Assembly: GCF_901709675.1 (NCBI RefSeq)
Contig: NC_051089.1
Coordinates: 18,472,008 to 18,536,007 of the forward strand
Direction of reading: 5' to 3'
Length of the DNA: 64,000 nt
From: Syngnathus acus
Taxonomy: Eukaryota > Chordata > Actinopteri > Syngnathiformes > Syngnathidae
A program made the translations under genes and the position numbers. Each line of letters starts with the position of its first letter. The stretch's first letter is position 1. Below, piece by piece: positions 32,616-45,610 of this stretch. Below the pieces are notes generated by a model. It saw nothing but the letters and a program-made list of their open reading frames with translations. It did no database searches and was not told where the DNA came from.

Positions 32616-33327
32616 TCAAGATTCAAGAGTTTTTTATTCGCCATGTTTGAGCGTGCCAAACAAGGAATTTGACTTCGGTAGATCACACCCTCTGTTCAAC
32701 ATTTAGGTGACTAACAACACTCAGGACATGTGAAAAATGGCAAATATTCTCAAAAATCCCCTGATCTTAAACTCCCAAAAGGGCAAGGAAAAACTCAAAA
32801 CTCCAGCTAGGGGAAATGAGAAACCTTGAGAAGAGACCACAGATGGGGAGGTCCCTTATCCAGGATGACCAGGCTGCAATGGATGCAGAGAGGACACATA
32901 GTACAAACAGTGTAGACAAATTCAAAAAAAGGTGTGGAGAGCAGGATGTTATTGCACAGTAATGACTCTGAGACTCTAAGAGTGGTGTGAGTTCATCAGA
33001 GCAACAGCCTGGGGGAAGAAGCTGTCTCTGTGTCTGCTGGTTTTGGCGTACCGAGCTCTATAACCCCGTCCGGAGGGGAGTAGTTCAAACAGACTGCAAC
33101 CTGGGTGAGAAGGGTCTGTAGAGATGTTCCTTGCACGTTTCCTGGTCCTGGACAGGTACAAGTCTTGGATAGATGGGAGGTTGATTCCAATTATCTTTTC
33201 TGCAGTCCTGATTGTCCGTTGCAGTCTGTGCTTGTCTTGTTTGGAGGCCGATCCAAACCAGACAGTGATGGAGGTGCAGAGGACAGACTGGATGATGGCA
33301 GTGTAGAAGGTCTTCAGAAGCTCTCTT
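32616..33327 (-). mobile_element. Rex1-like LINE 3' fragment, nested
   Basis: The 32976-33368 frame encodes the RT C-terminal part with ITVWFGSASKQDKHRLQR and LYLSRTRKRARNIS. The 3' UTR includes a GGCAAGGAAAAACTC block (near 32780), which recurs alone at 43873, and ends in CTTGAATCTTGAATTC. It is close to the copy at 24220-24854. Confidence 0.8.
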
Positions 33328-33634
33328 GAATAGAATAGAATGCCCTTTATTGTCATTTTACAATGCAATTGTACAACGAAATTGGAGAGCTTCTCCCTTT
33401 CCAGTGCAATAAGAATAAAAAAAGAAATCCCAAAAAATAAACATTACAAAAATTAAGAAGTATAAAGGGAGCATAAAGAATAAAGGTGAAAGAATCTTAT
33501 TTACAGTACATACAATGTAGCTATTTATATAAACAGGAATGAGGTATTTACAGGAAGTAAATAATAAATAGTTATTGCACTTAGTGTTGACAGCAGCAGT
33601 GACAGTGTTAGTATAAAGGTGCATTGGTAACATA

Positions 33635-36222
33635 TTATAGCTGGTGTTGTTTCCTCTCAGAGTTCAGTGTGGTGATGGCTCTCGGGAAGAAACTGTTTTT
33701 CAGTCTGGTAGTCCTTGTGATGATGCATCTGTAGCGACTCCCAGAAGGAAGCAGCTCAAACAGCTGTGAGGCCAGCAGAAGCTTCCGGTCCATACTGTTC
33801 TTCCTGAGGACTCTCAGGAAGTGTAGATACTGCTGAGCCTTCTTGATGACAGCTGAGGTGTTGTGTGTCCAGGAGAGGTCATCGGAGATCTTGACTCCCA
33901 GGAATCTGATGTCGTGGACCCTCTCCACACTCTCGCTCTTGATGTAGAGGGGAGGGGATCCCTTTTCTTAATCCTGAAGTCCACGATGATCTCCTTTGTC
34001 TTCGTGGTGTTCAGAGCCAGGTTATTTGCCGAGCACCAGGTCGTGAGCTTGGCAACAAAGTGGTGTCTCGTCACCACTCGAGATCAGCCCGACCACTGTG
34101 GTGTCCAGCAAATTTGACAATCATGTCGCCGTGGGCCGGACTGCAGTCGCAGGTATAGAGGCAGTAGATGACGGAGCTCAGTACGCAGCTCTGTGGTGAA
34201 CCAGTGCTCAGTGTGCGTGTAGAGGAAAGGTGGGGGCCGCGTCTCACAGTCTGGGGCCTGTTGGTCAAGAAGTCCTTAATACAGGTGCATGTGAGAGGGG
34301 GGAGGCCCAGCGTGTCCAGCTTTGTGACCAGAATGTCCGGGATGATTGTGTTGAAAGCCGAGCTGTAGTCCACAAAGAGCATTCTCGCATAGTTCTGCTG
34401 CTGTTCCAGGTGGTGATGGCGTCCTCCGTGGATCTGTTCGCCCGGTATGCGAACTGGTGGGGGTCGAGTGTGGGGGGGAGGCAGCCCTTGATGCGCTGGA
34501 GAGCCAGTCTCTCAAAACAGGGCGGTAGTCGTTGAGGCTGGTTGTGGGTGACTTTTTCAGTATGGGCATTATTGTGGCTGACTTCAGGCAGGTGGGCATG
34601 ACTGCTTGGGCCAGCGAGAGGTTGAAGATCCTGCAGAATATCTGGGACAGCTGGTGGGCGCAGGCTCTGAGCACTTTGCCAGGTACTCCGTCTGGACCGG
34701 GAGCCTTCCTGGGGTTTACTGCCTGGAGCACACGCCTCACCTCCTGCTCCTTTACAGTGTGGAAGGGTACTGGGATCTGATGTGGATGGGGTGAGGGCCG
34801 GGCTAGAGCAGGTGAGTGAGGTTGTGGTGATTCAAAGCGGGCAAAGAAGCAATTAAGCTCCTCTGCCAGCGACTCACTTGGGTCTGACGTCACATCACAG
34901 CCCTTGAAGTTGGTGATGGTCTGGATGCCCTGCCACACCTCTCGTGGTCTGTTGCTGGCGAGGTGGGACTCCATCTTCCTCATGTAGTCCGCTTTGGCTT
35001 TTTGAATCCCTTTCTTCAGGTCAGCCCGAGTTGAGCTGTAAAGGGCTCTGTCGCTTGACCTGAAGGCAGAGTCGCGGGCCCTGAGGAGTGAGCGGACCTG
35101 GCTTGTCATCCAGGGTTTCTGGTTGGGAAAGACCCGGATGGTTTTGTCCATGGATACAGTTCCCATACAAAACTTGATGTAGTCCAGAACTGTCCCTGTG
35201 AACATAGCCAGGTCTTGGTGGTGAAATATGTCCCAGTCCATGTTTTGAAGGCAATCCTGGAGTTGGCTGAGTGCATTTTCTGGCCAAGTTGTTACAGTCC
35301 TTGTGGTGGGCCTGGATCTGCGTCTGAGAGGGGTGTATGCAGGGATGAGTTGCAGGGAGAGATGGTCTGACTGACCGAGGTGGGGGAGGGGCATGGCTCT
35401 GTACCCGTGCTTGATGTTGGAGTACATGTGGTCTAAAGTCCTTTCCCCTCTTGTTGGGCACTTAACGTGCTGGTGAAACTTGGGAGTACAGTCTTCAGAT
35501 TGGCCCATCGGGGTGAGCCCGCTGCTGTTCATTGATGGTGTTCAGCAGGAGAGAGAGCGCCGCGCTAGCGTTAGCATTTGGTGGGATGTAAACAGCAGTG
35601 ATGATCGCCACTGCTATCTCTCTCGGTAGAAAATAAGGCCGGCATCTAACAGACATGTACTCAATGTCGGTGGAGCAGTGCTTCTTTATGATGCTGCTGT
35701 TGTTGCACCAGTCCTCATGCACGTAGATACAGAGCCCCCCACCTCTAATTTTGCCGGAGTCCTCAGTCCGATTCCCAGCGGTACAGAGAACAGCCTGCTA
35801 GCTGCACGCTAGCATCGGGGATCTTCGGGTTCAGCCAGGTCTCCATGATGATGAGGGCGCAGCAGTCACGAACGTAGCAATTTCCCGCAAGCTGTAGTCC
35901 CAGATCTTCCGTCTTGTGGGTGAGCGATCTGGCGTTGGTGAAATACAGGCTCGGGAGGGGTGGCTTGTGCGGTCGGTTCTTTAGCCTTAACAGGAGGCCA
36001 GACCTGCGGCCTCGCTTCTGCTTCCTCTCCCTCCTCCGCCTGCGCCGGTTTCCAGTCCCGACAACAATCCACGGGGAGTCCGGCGGTCTTGCTAGTTCGT
36101 CCAGGATGTTGTGGCTGTATTGAAATTCCCTCGAGACAGCAGTCTTGTGTCGATAGCCGATGTCTACGAGGTCCTGTCGGCTGTAGTGGTGTACCGCCGA
36201 AGCAAAAATACAAAAAGTCCAA
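33635..36222 (-). pseudogene. Rex1-like LINE ORF2 (endonuclease and RT), decayed
   Basis: The endonuclease part (35495-36222) has PREIAVAIITAVYIPPNANA with a stop-broken upstream end. The largest frame (34276-35532, 418 codons) has GERTLDHMYSNIKHGYRAMP, SDHLSL and RT finger motifs [14 protein letters not shown] and NDYRPV. The palm lies in further frames: [12 protein letters not shown] with the first Asp (34071-34382) and [13 protein letters not shown] small deletion at about 34105-34115 destroys the catalytic FADD. The C-terminal part ends at 33635. Rex1 assignment is from recognition of these motifs. Confidence 0.75.
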
Positions 36223-36225
36223 ACA

Positions 36226-36780
36226 TTTTTGGATTTAATAGATCTATATTAAAATCCCCACAGATAAACAAAGTCTTCTGCAATGACATCGATACCATGT
36301 TTTACATCCAGTTTTCAAAAATATCAATACTTGATGCTGGAGTTCTGTATACACAGCTCACAATTATATTTTTTGTTCTTTCCATACAAATTTCCACTGT
36401 GATACATTCCACCAGATTATCAACAACTGATGTCATACTCTCCACCACCTTATACTTCAGTCCTTTGTCCACTTAAATTGCCACACCTCCACTCTTATTC
36501 TCTCTATTTATATGATTTAGTTCATAACCCTCCATCTCAAAATCCACACCTCTGTCAGTGTTTATCCGTGTCTCTGAGATTGCTATGATGTTGGATGGGT
36601 TCTTAAACTGTTTCAGATACTCTTTAATGTTATGAAAGTTGGCATACAAGCTTCTAGTGGATGATTGATATGTTATGCTTTGATTGGAAAGTTGAATTGT
36701 AGTGCTCATCTGTGTAGTAAATGCAGCTGTTCACTATATCATTGACTAGGTTGTTATCTGGATCAATATCATATTCTATG
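36226..36780 (-). pseudogene. LINE D endonuclease, N-terminal part
   Basis: The minus strand has TRSLYANFHNIKEYL, AISETRIN (catalytic Glu) and SGGVAI in 36473-36709, then after a frameshift CITVEIC and FICGDFNIDLLNP ending at the Rex1 junction. Unlike LINE C, the GDFN motif is intact here. It continues at 32600. Confidence 0.75.
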
Positions 36781-36984
36781 TCCTGTGATTTAGTGATGTG
36801 CATTCCAGTTCTTTTAGGTGAACTGAATCGTTAGAATCAGTTCACTCAAAAGATTCGTTCAAACGAATCGTTCAATGAATCCCAATGAAGCAGTTAACCA
36901 AATGTCTGATTTTTATGTTTTGATTGGCGAATATAAAAACAAGGATTAAAACACCAGACAAGTTATAACTTAAATGTTTATTAA

Positions 36985-37019
<35 letters not shown>

Positions 37020-38240
37020 AAGTACATCTCAAACCAGCAATCTAATGTGAAACTGCAGTCGATATATTGGATAACAATATTTAGGCATAAGTATATATGC
37101 ATACATGTTATTTAAAACCTACTACAAGTAAATAGTAAATCTACATTCTGGTTTACATAGTTCACGCACGCCAGGAGACGCAACACGTCCACTGACTGAT
37201 CCGTTGATGCAGAGGAAGGCAGTTCACTCATTGACTCGTTCGTGAACGGGAAAGCCAGGATTCGTTCTCGCGGTGAACTCGAAATGCGAATCACTCACTG
37301 AGTGAATCACTCACTGAGTGATTCGTTCACTCACAGATTCGTTCGTTGGTGAACGGGAAATGCAATTCACGACTCGTTCGTGAACGGGAAGTTACGTCAC
37401 TGACTCGTAAAGTCCCTCCTCCATCTAACGCTCGCTGGCGCTGCTGATTGGTCTGCACGAGTGAGTGACAGACAGCATTGCTGCTAAAACCATTTACAGC
37501 CGACACACGTTATGCCGACATTGATGTTTTAATTTTGCATTTGTTGGCTTGTAGTTGATAGTGTTATTATACCGAATGTGTTTGTGTTTTAATAAAAGGC
37601 TGAAGAAAACCCGTTATGCCGACATTTGTTATTTTGGGGGGCACCAACTCATATAACAATGTAAAACACATATACATATTGTCATATAAAGCTGTTAACC
37701 AAATGTCTGATTTTTATGTTTTAATAGGCGAGTATACAAACAAGGAATAAAAAACTAGATAAGTTTTAACATAAATGTTTATTTTAAAAAAAAAAATAAT
37801 AATAATAATAATAAATTCACGACTCGTTCGTGAACGGGAAGTTACGTCACTGACTCGTAAAGTCCCTCCTCCATCTAACGCTCGCTGGCGCTGCTGGTTG
37901 GTCTGCACGAGTGAGTGACTGAGTGACAGACAGCATTGCTGCTATGCTATTGCCAGCCGACACACGTTATGCCGACATTGATATTTTAATTTTGTATTTG
38001 TTGGCTAGTAGTTGATGGTGTTATTATACCGAATGTGTTTATGTTTGTGTTTGAATAAAAGGTTGAAAAAAAAAAACGTTATGCCGACACCAACTCATAT
38101 AACAACGTAAAACACATACATATTGTCATATAAAGCAGTTAACCAAATGTCTGATTTTTATGTTTTGAATGGCGAATATAAAAACAAGGAATAAAACACC
38201 AGACAAGTTATAACATAAATGTTTATAATAATAATAATAA
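36781..38240. repeat. Tandemly duplicated repeat with GATTCGTTC palindromes
   Basis: The opening (AGTGATGTGCATTCCAGTTC near 36791) resembles a hAT-like MITE end. A module GTTAACCAAATGTCTGATTT occurs at 36894, 37693 and 38138. A second module with GTTACGTCACTGACTCGTAA and GTTATGCCGACATT occurs at 37391 and 37842. Palindromic CACTCACTGAGTGA repeats lie near 37290-37330 and TAA/TTA microsatellites at 36980-37018 and 37795-37815. No coding region. Confidence 0.6.
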
Positions 38241-41200
38241 CTAGAATGTGCAATTTCTGGAGAAATTGCGTGTGAAGGCGAAATGTATGAATAACTTCTT
38301 CGGGGAATGCTGCGGAATGACGTTGAAACGTGTTGAATTACTTGAGAAATGTAGAAATTTTGGAGAATTTGTGTTGAATTTCAAAATAAAAGATGTGAAG
38401 TTTTTGGTAAGTGGGAAGTTGTGGAATAGGTAGGCAAAAGATGAACAGTTGAAAGTTGGAATGGGTTGAATCGGTTGAAAAATGTAGAAATGAGAAGGGA
38501 AAAAGGAATTGGGTGTGAATTTCAAAATAAAAGATGTGAGGTTTTTGGGAAGTTGTGGAATAGGTAGAAAAATGATGAACAGTTGAAAGTTGGAATGGGT
38601 TGAATCGGTTGAAAAATGTAGAAATGAGAAGGGAAAAAGGAATTTGGTGTGAATTTCAAAATAAAAGATGTGAAGTTTTTGGTAAGTGGGAAGTTGTGGA
38701 ATAGGTAGAAAAATGATGAACAGTTGAAAGTTGGAATGGGTTGAATCGGTTGAAAAATGTAGAAATGACATGGGGAAAAGGAATTGGGTGTGAATTTCAA
38801 AATAAAAGATGTGAAGTTTTTGGTAAGTGGGAAGTTGTGGAATAGGTAGAAAAATGATGAACAGTTGAAAGTTGGAATGGGTTGAATCGGTTGAAAAATG
38901 TAGAAATGAGAAGGGAAAAAGGAATTGGGTGTGAATTTCAAAATAAAAGATGTGAAGTTTTTGGTAAGTGGGAAGTTGTGGAATAGGTAGATAAATGATG
39001 AACAGTTGAAAGTTGGAATGGGTTGAATCGGTTGAAAAATGTAGAAATGAGAAGGGAAAAAGGAATTGGGTGTGAATTTCAAAATAAAAGATGTGAAGTT
39101 TTTGGGAAGTTGTGGAATAGGCAGAAAAATGATGAACAGTTGAAAGTTGGAATGGGTTGAATCGGTTGAAAAATGTAGAAATGAGAAGGGAAAAAGGAAA
39201 TATTGGAGAATTGGGTGTGAATTTCAAAATAAAAGATGTGAAGTTTTTGGTAAGTTGTGGAATAGGTAGAAAAATGATGAACAGTTGAAAGTTGGAATGG
39301 GTTGAATCGGTTGAAAAATGTAGAAATGAGAAGGGAAAAAGGAAATATAGGAGAATTGGGTGTGAATTTCAAAATAAAAGATGTGAAGTTTTTGGTAAGT
39401 GGGAAGTTGTGGAATAGGTAGGCAAAAGATGAACAGTTGGAATGGGTTGAATCGGTTGAAAAATGTAGAAATGAGAAGGGAAAAAGGAAATATTGGAGAA
39501 TTGGGTGTGAATTTCAAAATAAAAGATGTGAAGTTTTTGGTAAGTGGGAAGTTGTGGAATAGGTAGGCAAAAGATGAACAGTTGAAAGTTGGAATGGGTT
39601 GAATCGGTTGAAAAATGTAGAAATGAGAAGGGAAAAAGGAAATATTGGAGAATTGGGTGTGAATTTCAAAATAAAAGATGTGAAGTTTTTGGTAAGTGGG
39701 AAGTTGTGGAATAGGTAGGCAAAAGATGAACAGTTGAAAGTTGGAATGGGTTGAATCGGTTGAAAAATGTAGAAATGAGAGGTGAAAAATGTGAAATGTC
39801 GAATGTCCCATTAAGAATGAATGGGGAAAATCTGTCGGAATTTTGGGAATTCTGCGAAAACGGAATGTTTTCGGAACGAGAAAAATGGAAGCGCTCATGT
39901 CGTGAATATTTGGAATACGTGAAAAGTGGAATGGAGTGAATCGGATGAATTATGTGGAAGAAGAAGCGGGACAAAAAAGTGAGGAGAATAAAATATAATA
40001 ATAACTAGAATGTGCAATTTCTGGAGAAATTGCGTGTGAAGGCGAAATGTATGAATAACTTCTTCGGGGAATGCTGCGGAATGACGTTGAAACGTGTTGA
40101 ATTACTTGAGAAATGTAGAAATTTTGGAGAATTTGGTTGAATTTCAAATTTGGAATTTTTGGTAAGTGGGAAGTTGTGGAATAGGTAGGCAAAAGGTTGA
40201 AAGTTGGAATGGGTTGAATCGGTTGAAAAATGTAGAAATGAGAAGGGAAAAAGGAATTGGGTGTGAATTTCAAAATAAAAGATGTGAAGTTTTTGGGAAG
40301 TTGTGGAATAGGTAGAAAAATGATGAACAGTTGAAAGTTGGAATGGGTTGAATCGGTTGAAAAATGTAGAAATGAGAAGGGAAAAAGGAATTGGGTGTGA
40401 ATTTCAAAATAAAAGATGTGAAGTTTTTGGTAAGTGGGAAGTTGTGGAATAGGTAGAAAAATGATGAACAGTTGAAAGTTGGAATGGGTTGAATCGGTTG
40501 AAAAATGTAGAAATGAGATGGGGAAAAGGAATTGGGTGTGAATTTCAAAATAAAAGATGTGAAGTTTTTGGGAAGTTGTGGAATAGGTAGAAAAATGATG
40601 AACAGTTGAAAGTTGGAATGGGTTGAATCGGTTGAAAAATGTAGAAATGAGAAGGGAAAAAGGAATTGGGTGTGAATTTCAAAATAAAAGATGTGAAGTT
40701 TTTGGGAAGTTGTGGAATAGGTAGAAAAATGATGAACAGTTGAAAGTTGGAATGGGTTGAATCGGTTGAAAAATGTAGAAATGAGAAGGGAAAAAGGAAA
40801 TATTGGAGAATTGGGTGTGAATTTCAAAATAAAAGATGTGAAGTTTTTGGTAAGTGGGAAGTTGTGGAATAGGTAGGCAAAAGATGAACAGTTGAAAGTT
40901 GGAATGGGTTGAATCGGTTGAAAAATGTAGAAATTAGAGTAGAAAAACGGAATTTTAGAGAATTTTGGTTGAATTTCAAAATAAAAGATGTGAAGTTTTT
41001 GGTAAGTGGGAAGTTGTGGAATAGGTAGGCAAAAAGATGAACAGTTGAAAGTTGGAATGGGTTGAATCGGTTGAAAAATGTAGAAATGAGAGGTGAAAAA
41101 TGTGAAATGTCGAATGTCCCATTAAGAATGAATGGGGAAAATTTGTCGGAATTTTGGGAATTCTGCGAAAACGGAAAATTTTCGGAACGAGAAAAATGGA

Positions 41201-43872
41201 AGCGCTCATGTCGTGAATATTTGGAATACGTGAAAAGTGGAATGGAGTGAATCGGATGAATTATGTGGAAGAAGAAGCGTGTCAAAAAAGTGAGGAGAAT
41301 AAAATATAATAATAACTAGAATGTGCAATTTCTGGAGAAATTGCGTGTGAAGGCGAAATGTATGAATAACTTCTTCGGGGAATGCTGCCGAATGACGTTG
41401 AAACGTGTTGAATTACTTGAGAAATGTAGAAAATTTGGAGAATTGGTGGTGAATTTCAAAATTGAAAGTTTGGAATATTTGGTAAGTGGGAAGTTGTGGA
41501 ATAGGTAGGCAAAAGATGAACAGTTGAAAGTTGGAATGGGTTGAATCGGTTGAAAAATGTAGAAATTAGAGTAGAAAACGAAATTTTGGAGAATTTGGTC
41601 GAATTTCAAATTTGAAATTACAATTGAAATTTGGAATGGGTTGAATCGGTAGAAAAAAGTAGAAATTCGAGTAGAAAAACGAAATTTTGAAGAATTTGGT
41701 CGAATTTCAAATTTGAAAATTTGTAATTACAATTAAAAGTTGGAAATGGGTTGAATCGGTTGAAAAATGTAGAAATTAGAGTAGAAAAACGAAATTATGG
41801 AAAATTTGGTCGAATTTCAAATTGGAAAATTAGGAATTACAATTGAAACTTGGAATGGGTTGAATCGGTTGAAAAATATAGAAATTAGAGTAGAAAAACG
41901 AGAATTTGGAGAATTTGGTCGAATTTCAAATTAGAAAGTTTGGAATTACAATTGAAAGTTGGAATGGGATGAATCGGTTAAAAAATGTGGAAATTAGAGT
42001 AGAAAAACGAAATTTTGGAGAATTTGGTCGAATTTCAAATTAGAAAATTCGGAATTACAATTGAAAGTTGGAATCGGTTGAATCAGTTGAAAAATGTATA
42101 AATTAGAGTAGAAAAACAAAATTTTGGAGAATCTGGTCGAATTTCAAATTTGAAAATTAGGAATTACAATTGAAACTTGGAATGGGTTGAATCGGTTGAA
42201 AAATATAGAAATTAGAGTAGAAAAACGAGAATTTGGAGAATTTGGTCGAATTTCAAATTTGAAAATTAGGAATTACAATTGAAAGTTGGAATGGGTTGAA
42301 TCGGTTGAAAAATGTAGAAATTAGAGTAGAAAAACGGAATTTAGGAGAATTTGGTCGAATTTCAAATTTTCTGTAAGTGGGAAGTTGTGGAATAGGTAGG
42401 CAAAAGGTTGAAAGTTGGAATGGGTTGAATCGGTTGAAAAATGTAGAAATTAGAGTAGAAAAACGAAATTTTGGAGAATTTGGTTGAATTTCAAATTTGG
42501 AATTTTTGGTAAGTGGGAAGTTGTGGAATAGGTAGGCAAAAGGTTGAAAGTTGGAATGGGTTGAATCGGTTGAAAAATGTAGAAATTAGAGTAGAAAAAC
42601 GAAATTTTGGAGAATTTGGTTGAATTTCAAATTTGGAATTTTTGGTATGTGGGAAGTTGTGGAATAGGTAGGCAAAAGGTTGAAAGTTGGAATGGGTTGA
42701 ATCGGTTGAAAAATGTAGAAATTAGAGTAGAAAAACGAAATTTGAGAATTTGGTTGAATTTCAAATTTGGAATTTTTGTTAAGTGGGAAGTTGTGGAATA
42801 GGTAGGCGAAAGGTTGAAAGTTGGAATGGGTTGAATCGGTTGAAAAATGTAGAAATTAGAGTAGAAAAACGAGATTTTAGAGAATTTTGGTTGAATTTCA
42901 AATTTGAAAATTTGGAATTTTTGGTAAGTGGGAAGTTGTGGAATAGGTAGGCAAAAGGATGAACAGTTGAAAGTTGGAATGGGTTGAATCGGTTGAAAAA
43001 TGTAGAAATTAGAGTAGAAAAACGAAATTTTAGAGAATTTTGGTTGAATTTCAAATTTGGAATTTTTGGTAAGTGGGAAGTTGTGGAATAGGTAGGCAAA
43101 AGGTTGAACAGTTGAAAGTTGGAATGGGTTGAATCGGTTGAAAAATGTAGAAATGAGAGGTGAAAAACGAAATTTTATGAAATGTCGAATGTGACATTAA
43201 GAATGAATGGGGAAAAATTTGTCGGAATTCTGGGAATTTTGCGAAAACGGAAAATTTTCGGAACGAGAAAAATGGAAGCGCTCGTGTCGTGAATATTTGG
43301 AATACGTGAAAAGTGGAATGGAGTGAATCGGATGAATTTTGTGGAAGAAGAAGCGTGTCAAAAAAGTGTGGAGAATAAAAGAGAATAATAATAATAACTA
43401 GAATGTGCAATTTCTGGAGAAATTGCGTGTGAAGGCGAAATGTATGAATAACTTCTTCGGGGAATGCTGCCGAATGACGTTGAAACGTGTTGAATTACTT
43501 GAGAAATGTAGAATTTTTGGAGAATTTGTGTTGAATTTCAAAATAAAAGATGTGAAGTTTTTGGTAAGTGGGAAGTTGTGGAATAGGTAGGCAAAAGATG
43601 AACAGTTGAAAGTTGGAATGGGTTGAATCGGTTGAAAAATGTAGAAATGAGAAGGGAAAAAGGAATTGGGTGTGAATTTCAAAATAAAAGATGTGAGGTT
43701 TTTGGGAAGTTGTGGAATAGGTAGAAAAATGATGAACAGTTGAAAGTTGGAATGGGTTGAATCGGTTGAAAAATGTAGAAATGAGAAGGGAAAAAGGAAT
43801 TGGGTGTGAATTTCAAAATAAAAGATGTGAAGTTTTTGGTAAGTGGGAAGTTGTGGAATAGGTAGAAAAATG
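38241..43872 (+). repeat. Head-to-tail array of hairpin-headed minisatellite units (A-D)
   Basis: Units A (38241-40004), B (40005-41315), C (41316-43397) and truncated D (43398-43872) each start CTAGAATGTGCAATTTC with a perfect 8-bp hairpin (GCAATTTC/GAAATTGC) and then GTGTGAAGGC. Units A-C end with a conserved tail (for example 39778-40004) closing in AAAATATAATAATAA. Between lie 134-152-bp tandem repeats built on GGAATGGGTTGAATCGGTTG. The layout fits non-autonomous Helentron-like (HINE-type) elements, but that is inference. Long frames here, such as those on the minus strand, are repeat artefacts. Confidence 0.8.
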
Positions 43873-44030
43873 TAAGCTCCCAAAAGGGCAAGGAAAAACT
43901 CAAAAATGAGAAACCTTGAGAAGGGACCACAGATGGAAGGATCCCCCTTTCAGGATCACCAGGTTGTAATGGATGCAGAGAGGGCACAAATAATACATAA
44001 TATGAAAATCAAAAAAGTGGATGTCCAAGT
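43873..44030 (-). repeat. Dispersed LINE 3'-UTR-like block
   Basis: CTCCCAAAAGGGCAAGGAAA, GAGAAACCTTGAGAAG and AATGGATGCAGAGAGG match 32768-32900 of the Rex1-like fragment. The block truncates unit D of the array. Confidence 0.6.
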
Positions 44031-44039
44031 CAGAGCGAA

Positions 44040-45200
44040 GGGCTACAAGAAATAATATAAATAACTTTCAGAAACTCTGAAAAAGTATGAATAAATTGGG
44101 CTTGACTCGAAAGTGTTCAAATTCATGTTTAAATATTGGAAACAAAATATAATAAATCACACACAAGAGAAGAAAAGAAAATAGTGCTATTTGGGACAAA
44201 ATACAGTTTTTTTTTAATTGAATCAAAGAAGTAATGCAAGAAATAATATAAATAACTTTCAGAAACGCTGAAGACATACAAATAAAAACATATCAAGTAT
44301 TTTACTGATTCAATAGATAATAAACATAAAAATGATTAACGACAACGAACAAAGACTTGAATGTGTTCAAAGTTATGTTTAAATATTGGAAACAATAAAC
44401 ATAATAAAGTAAACACAACAAAAGAAAAAAATTGGTGCTTTTTCGGACTAAAGACAATGTTTTTTTTTTTTTTCTGAATCAAACATGTAATGCTAGAAAT
44501 AATATAAATAACTTTTAGAAACTCTCAAGAAATAACAAAAATAATAAATAATAAACATAAAAATGATAAACGACAACAAACAAAGACTTGAATGTGTTCA
44601 AAGTCATGTTTAAATATTGGACAAAATAAACATAATAAAGGAAACACAACAAAAGAAAAAAATTGGTGCTTTTTGGGACTAAATACAATGGGTTTTTTTT
44701 AGCTGAATCAAACGTGTAATGCTAGAAATAATATAAATAACTTTTAGAAACTCAAGAAATAACAAAAATAATAAATAAACATAAAAATGATAAACGACAA
44801 CAAACAAAGACTTGAATGTGTTCAAAGTCATGTTTAAATATTGTAAAAAACTAAACATAATAAAGCAAACACAACAAAAGAAAATAATTGGTGCTTTTTG
44901 GGACTAAATACAATGTTTTTTTTTAGCTGAATCAAACATGTAATGCTAGAAATAATATAAATAACTTTTAGAAACTCTCAAGAAATAACAAAAACAGAAA
45001 ACATATCAAATGTTTTACTGATTAAATAAATAATAAACACAGTGATGATAAACAATAATGAATTAAGACTTAAATGTGTTCAAATTTACGTGTAAACATT
45101 GGACACACCAAACATAATGAACCAAACGCAAGAAAAGAAAGTGTGCTTTTTAGGACAAAAATGCAGTATGATTCTTTTTCCAGCTGAATCAAAGATGGCA
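44040..45200. repeat. AT-rich tandem repeat, about 190-257-bp units
   Basis: The motif GAAATAATATAAATAACTTT recurs at about 44049, 44239, 44496, 44724 and 44948, with shared GTGTTCAAA-GTTTAAATATTG and GGTGCTTTTTGGGAC segments. A sixth partial copy runs to about 45200. No coding region. Confidence 0.8.
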
Positions 45201-45277
45201 GTGGGGCAAAAATATGCCATAAAGAAAATCATGCTTGTGCATGGGGATGCTATTTTTTATTTTGAATGTTATGTTAA

Positions 45278-45610
45278 GGGCGGCTCGGTGGAGCACTGGG
45301 TAGCACGTCCGCCTCACAGTTAGGAGAGTGCGGGTTCGATTCCACCTCCGCCCCTCCATGGAGTTTGCATGTTCTCCCCGGGATGCGTGGGTTTTCTCCG
45401 GGCACTCCAGTTTCCTCCCACATCCCAAATACATGCTTGGTAGGCCGACTGAAGTGCGATTGCAAATGGTTGTTTGTCTCTGTGTGCCCTGCGATTGGCT
45501 GGCAACCGGTTCAGGGTGTCCCCCGCCTACTGCCCGATGACAGCTGGGATAGGATCCAGCACACCCGCGACCCGCGTGGGGACTAAGCGGTTCAGAGAAT
45601 GGATGGATGG
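45278..45610 (+). mobile_element. tRNA-derived SINE with GGAT tail, copy 1
   Basis: It starts GGGCGGCTCGGTGGAGCAC with a B box GGTTCGATTCC at 45333-45343. The body has GTTTGCATGTTCTCCCC and GGTTGTTTGTCTCTGTG and the tail is ATGGATGG repeats. A perfect 12-bp duplication ATGTTATGTTAA flanks it (45266-45277 and 45611-45622), inside the end of the AT-rich repeat region. Confidence 0.92.

Larger units (their letters stand above)
32601..36225 (-). mobile_element. Rex1-like LINE inserted in LINE D, with a nested second copy
   Basis: The main LINE (36225 to 33328) ends in a CATTCTATTCTATTC tail. A second Rex1-like 3' fragment (32616-33327) is inserted in that tail, flanked by identical 14-bp GAATAGAATAGAAT copies (32602-32615 and 33328-33341). 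Minus-strand coding covers endonuclease and RT regions. Confidence 0.8.
19697..36780 (-). mobile_element. LINE D, CR1/Rex-group, cut into three pieces
   Basis: One minus-strand LINE lies in the order 36780-36226 (endonuclease), 32600-31689 (end of endonuclease to start of RT) and 21512-19697 (RT to 3' end). Junctions rejoin in frame once the ERV (21513-31688) and Rex1-like LINE (32601-36225) are removed. The 3' end carries TGAT repeats. Total LINE sequence is about 3.3 kb. Its 3' region is homologous to LINE A. Confidence 0.85.

Noticed and set aside
34276-35532. Intact LINE gene from a 418-codon open frame
   Set aside because: Surrounding endonuclease and palm regions are in other frames with stops, and the catalytic FADD motif is destroyed.
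38241-43872. Regular repeats that might suggest a CRISPR array
   Set aside because: Units are 134-152 bp without short repeat/unique spacer alternation, and the genome is eukaryotic.
45278-45350. Possible tRNA gene
   Set aside because: It is the head of a SINE with 12-bp target duplication and a GGAT tail.
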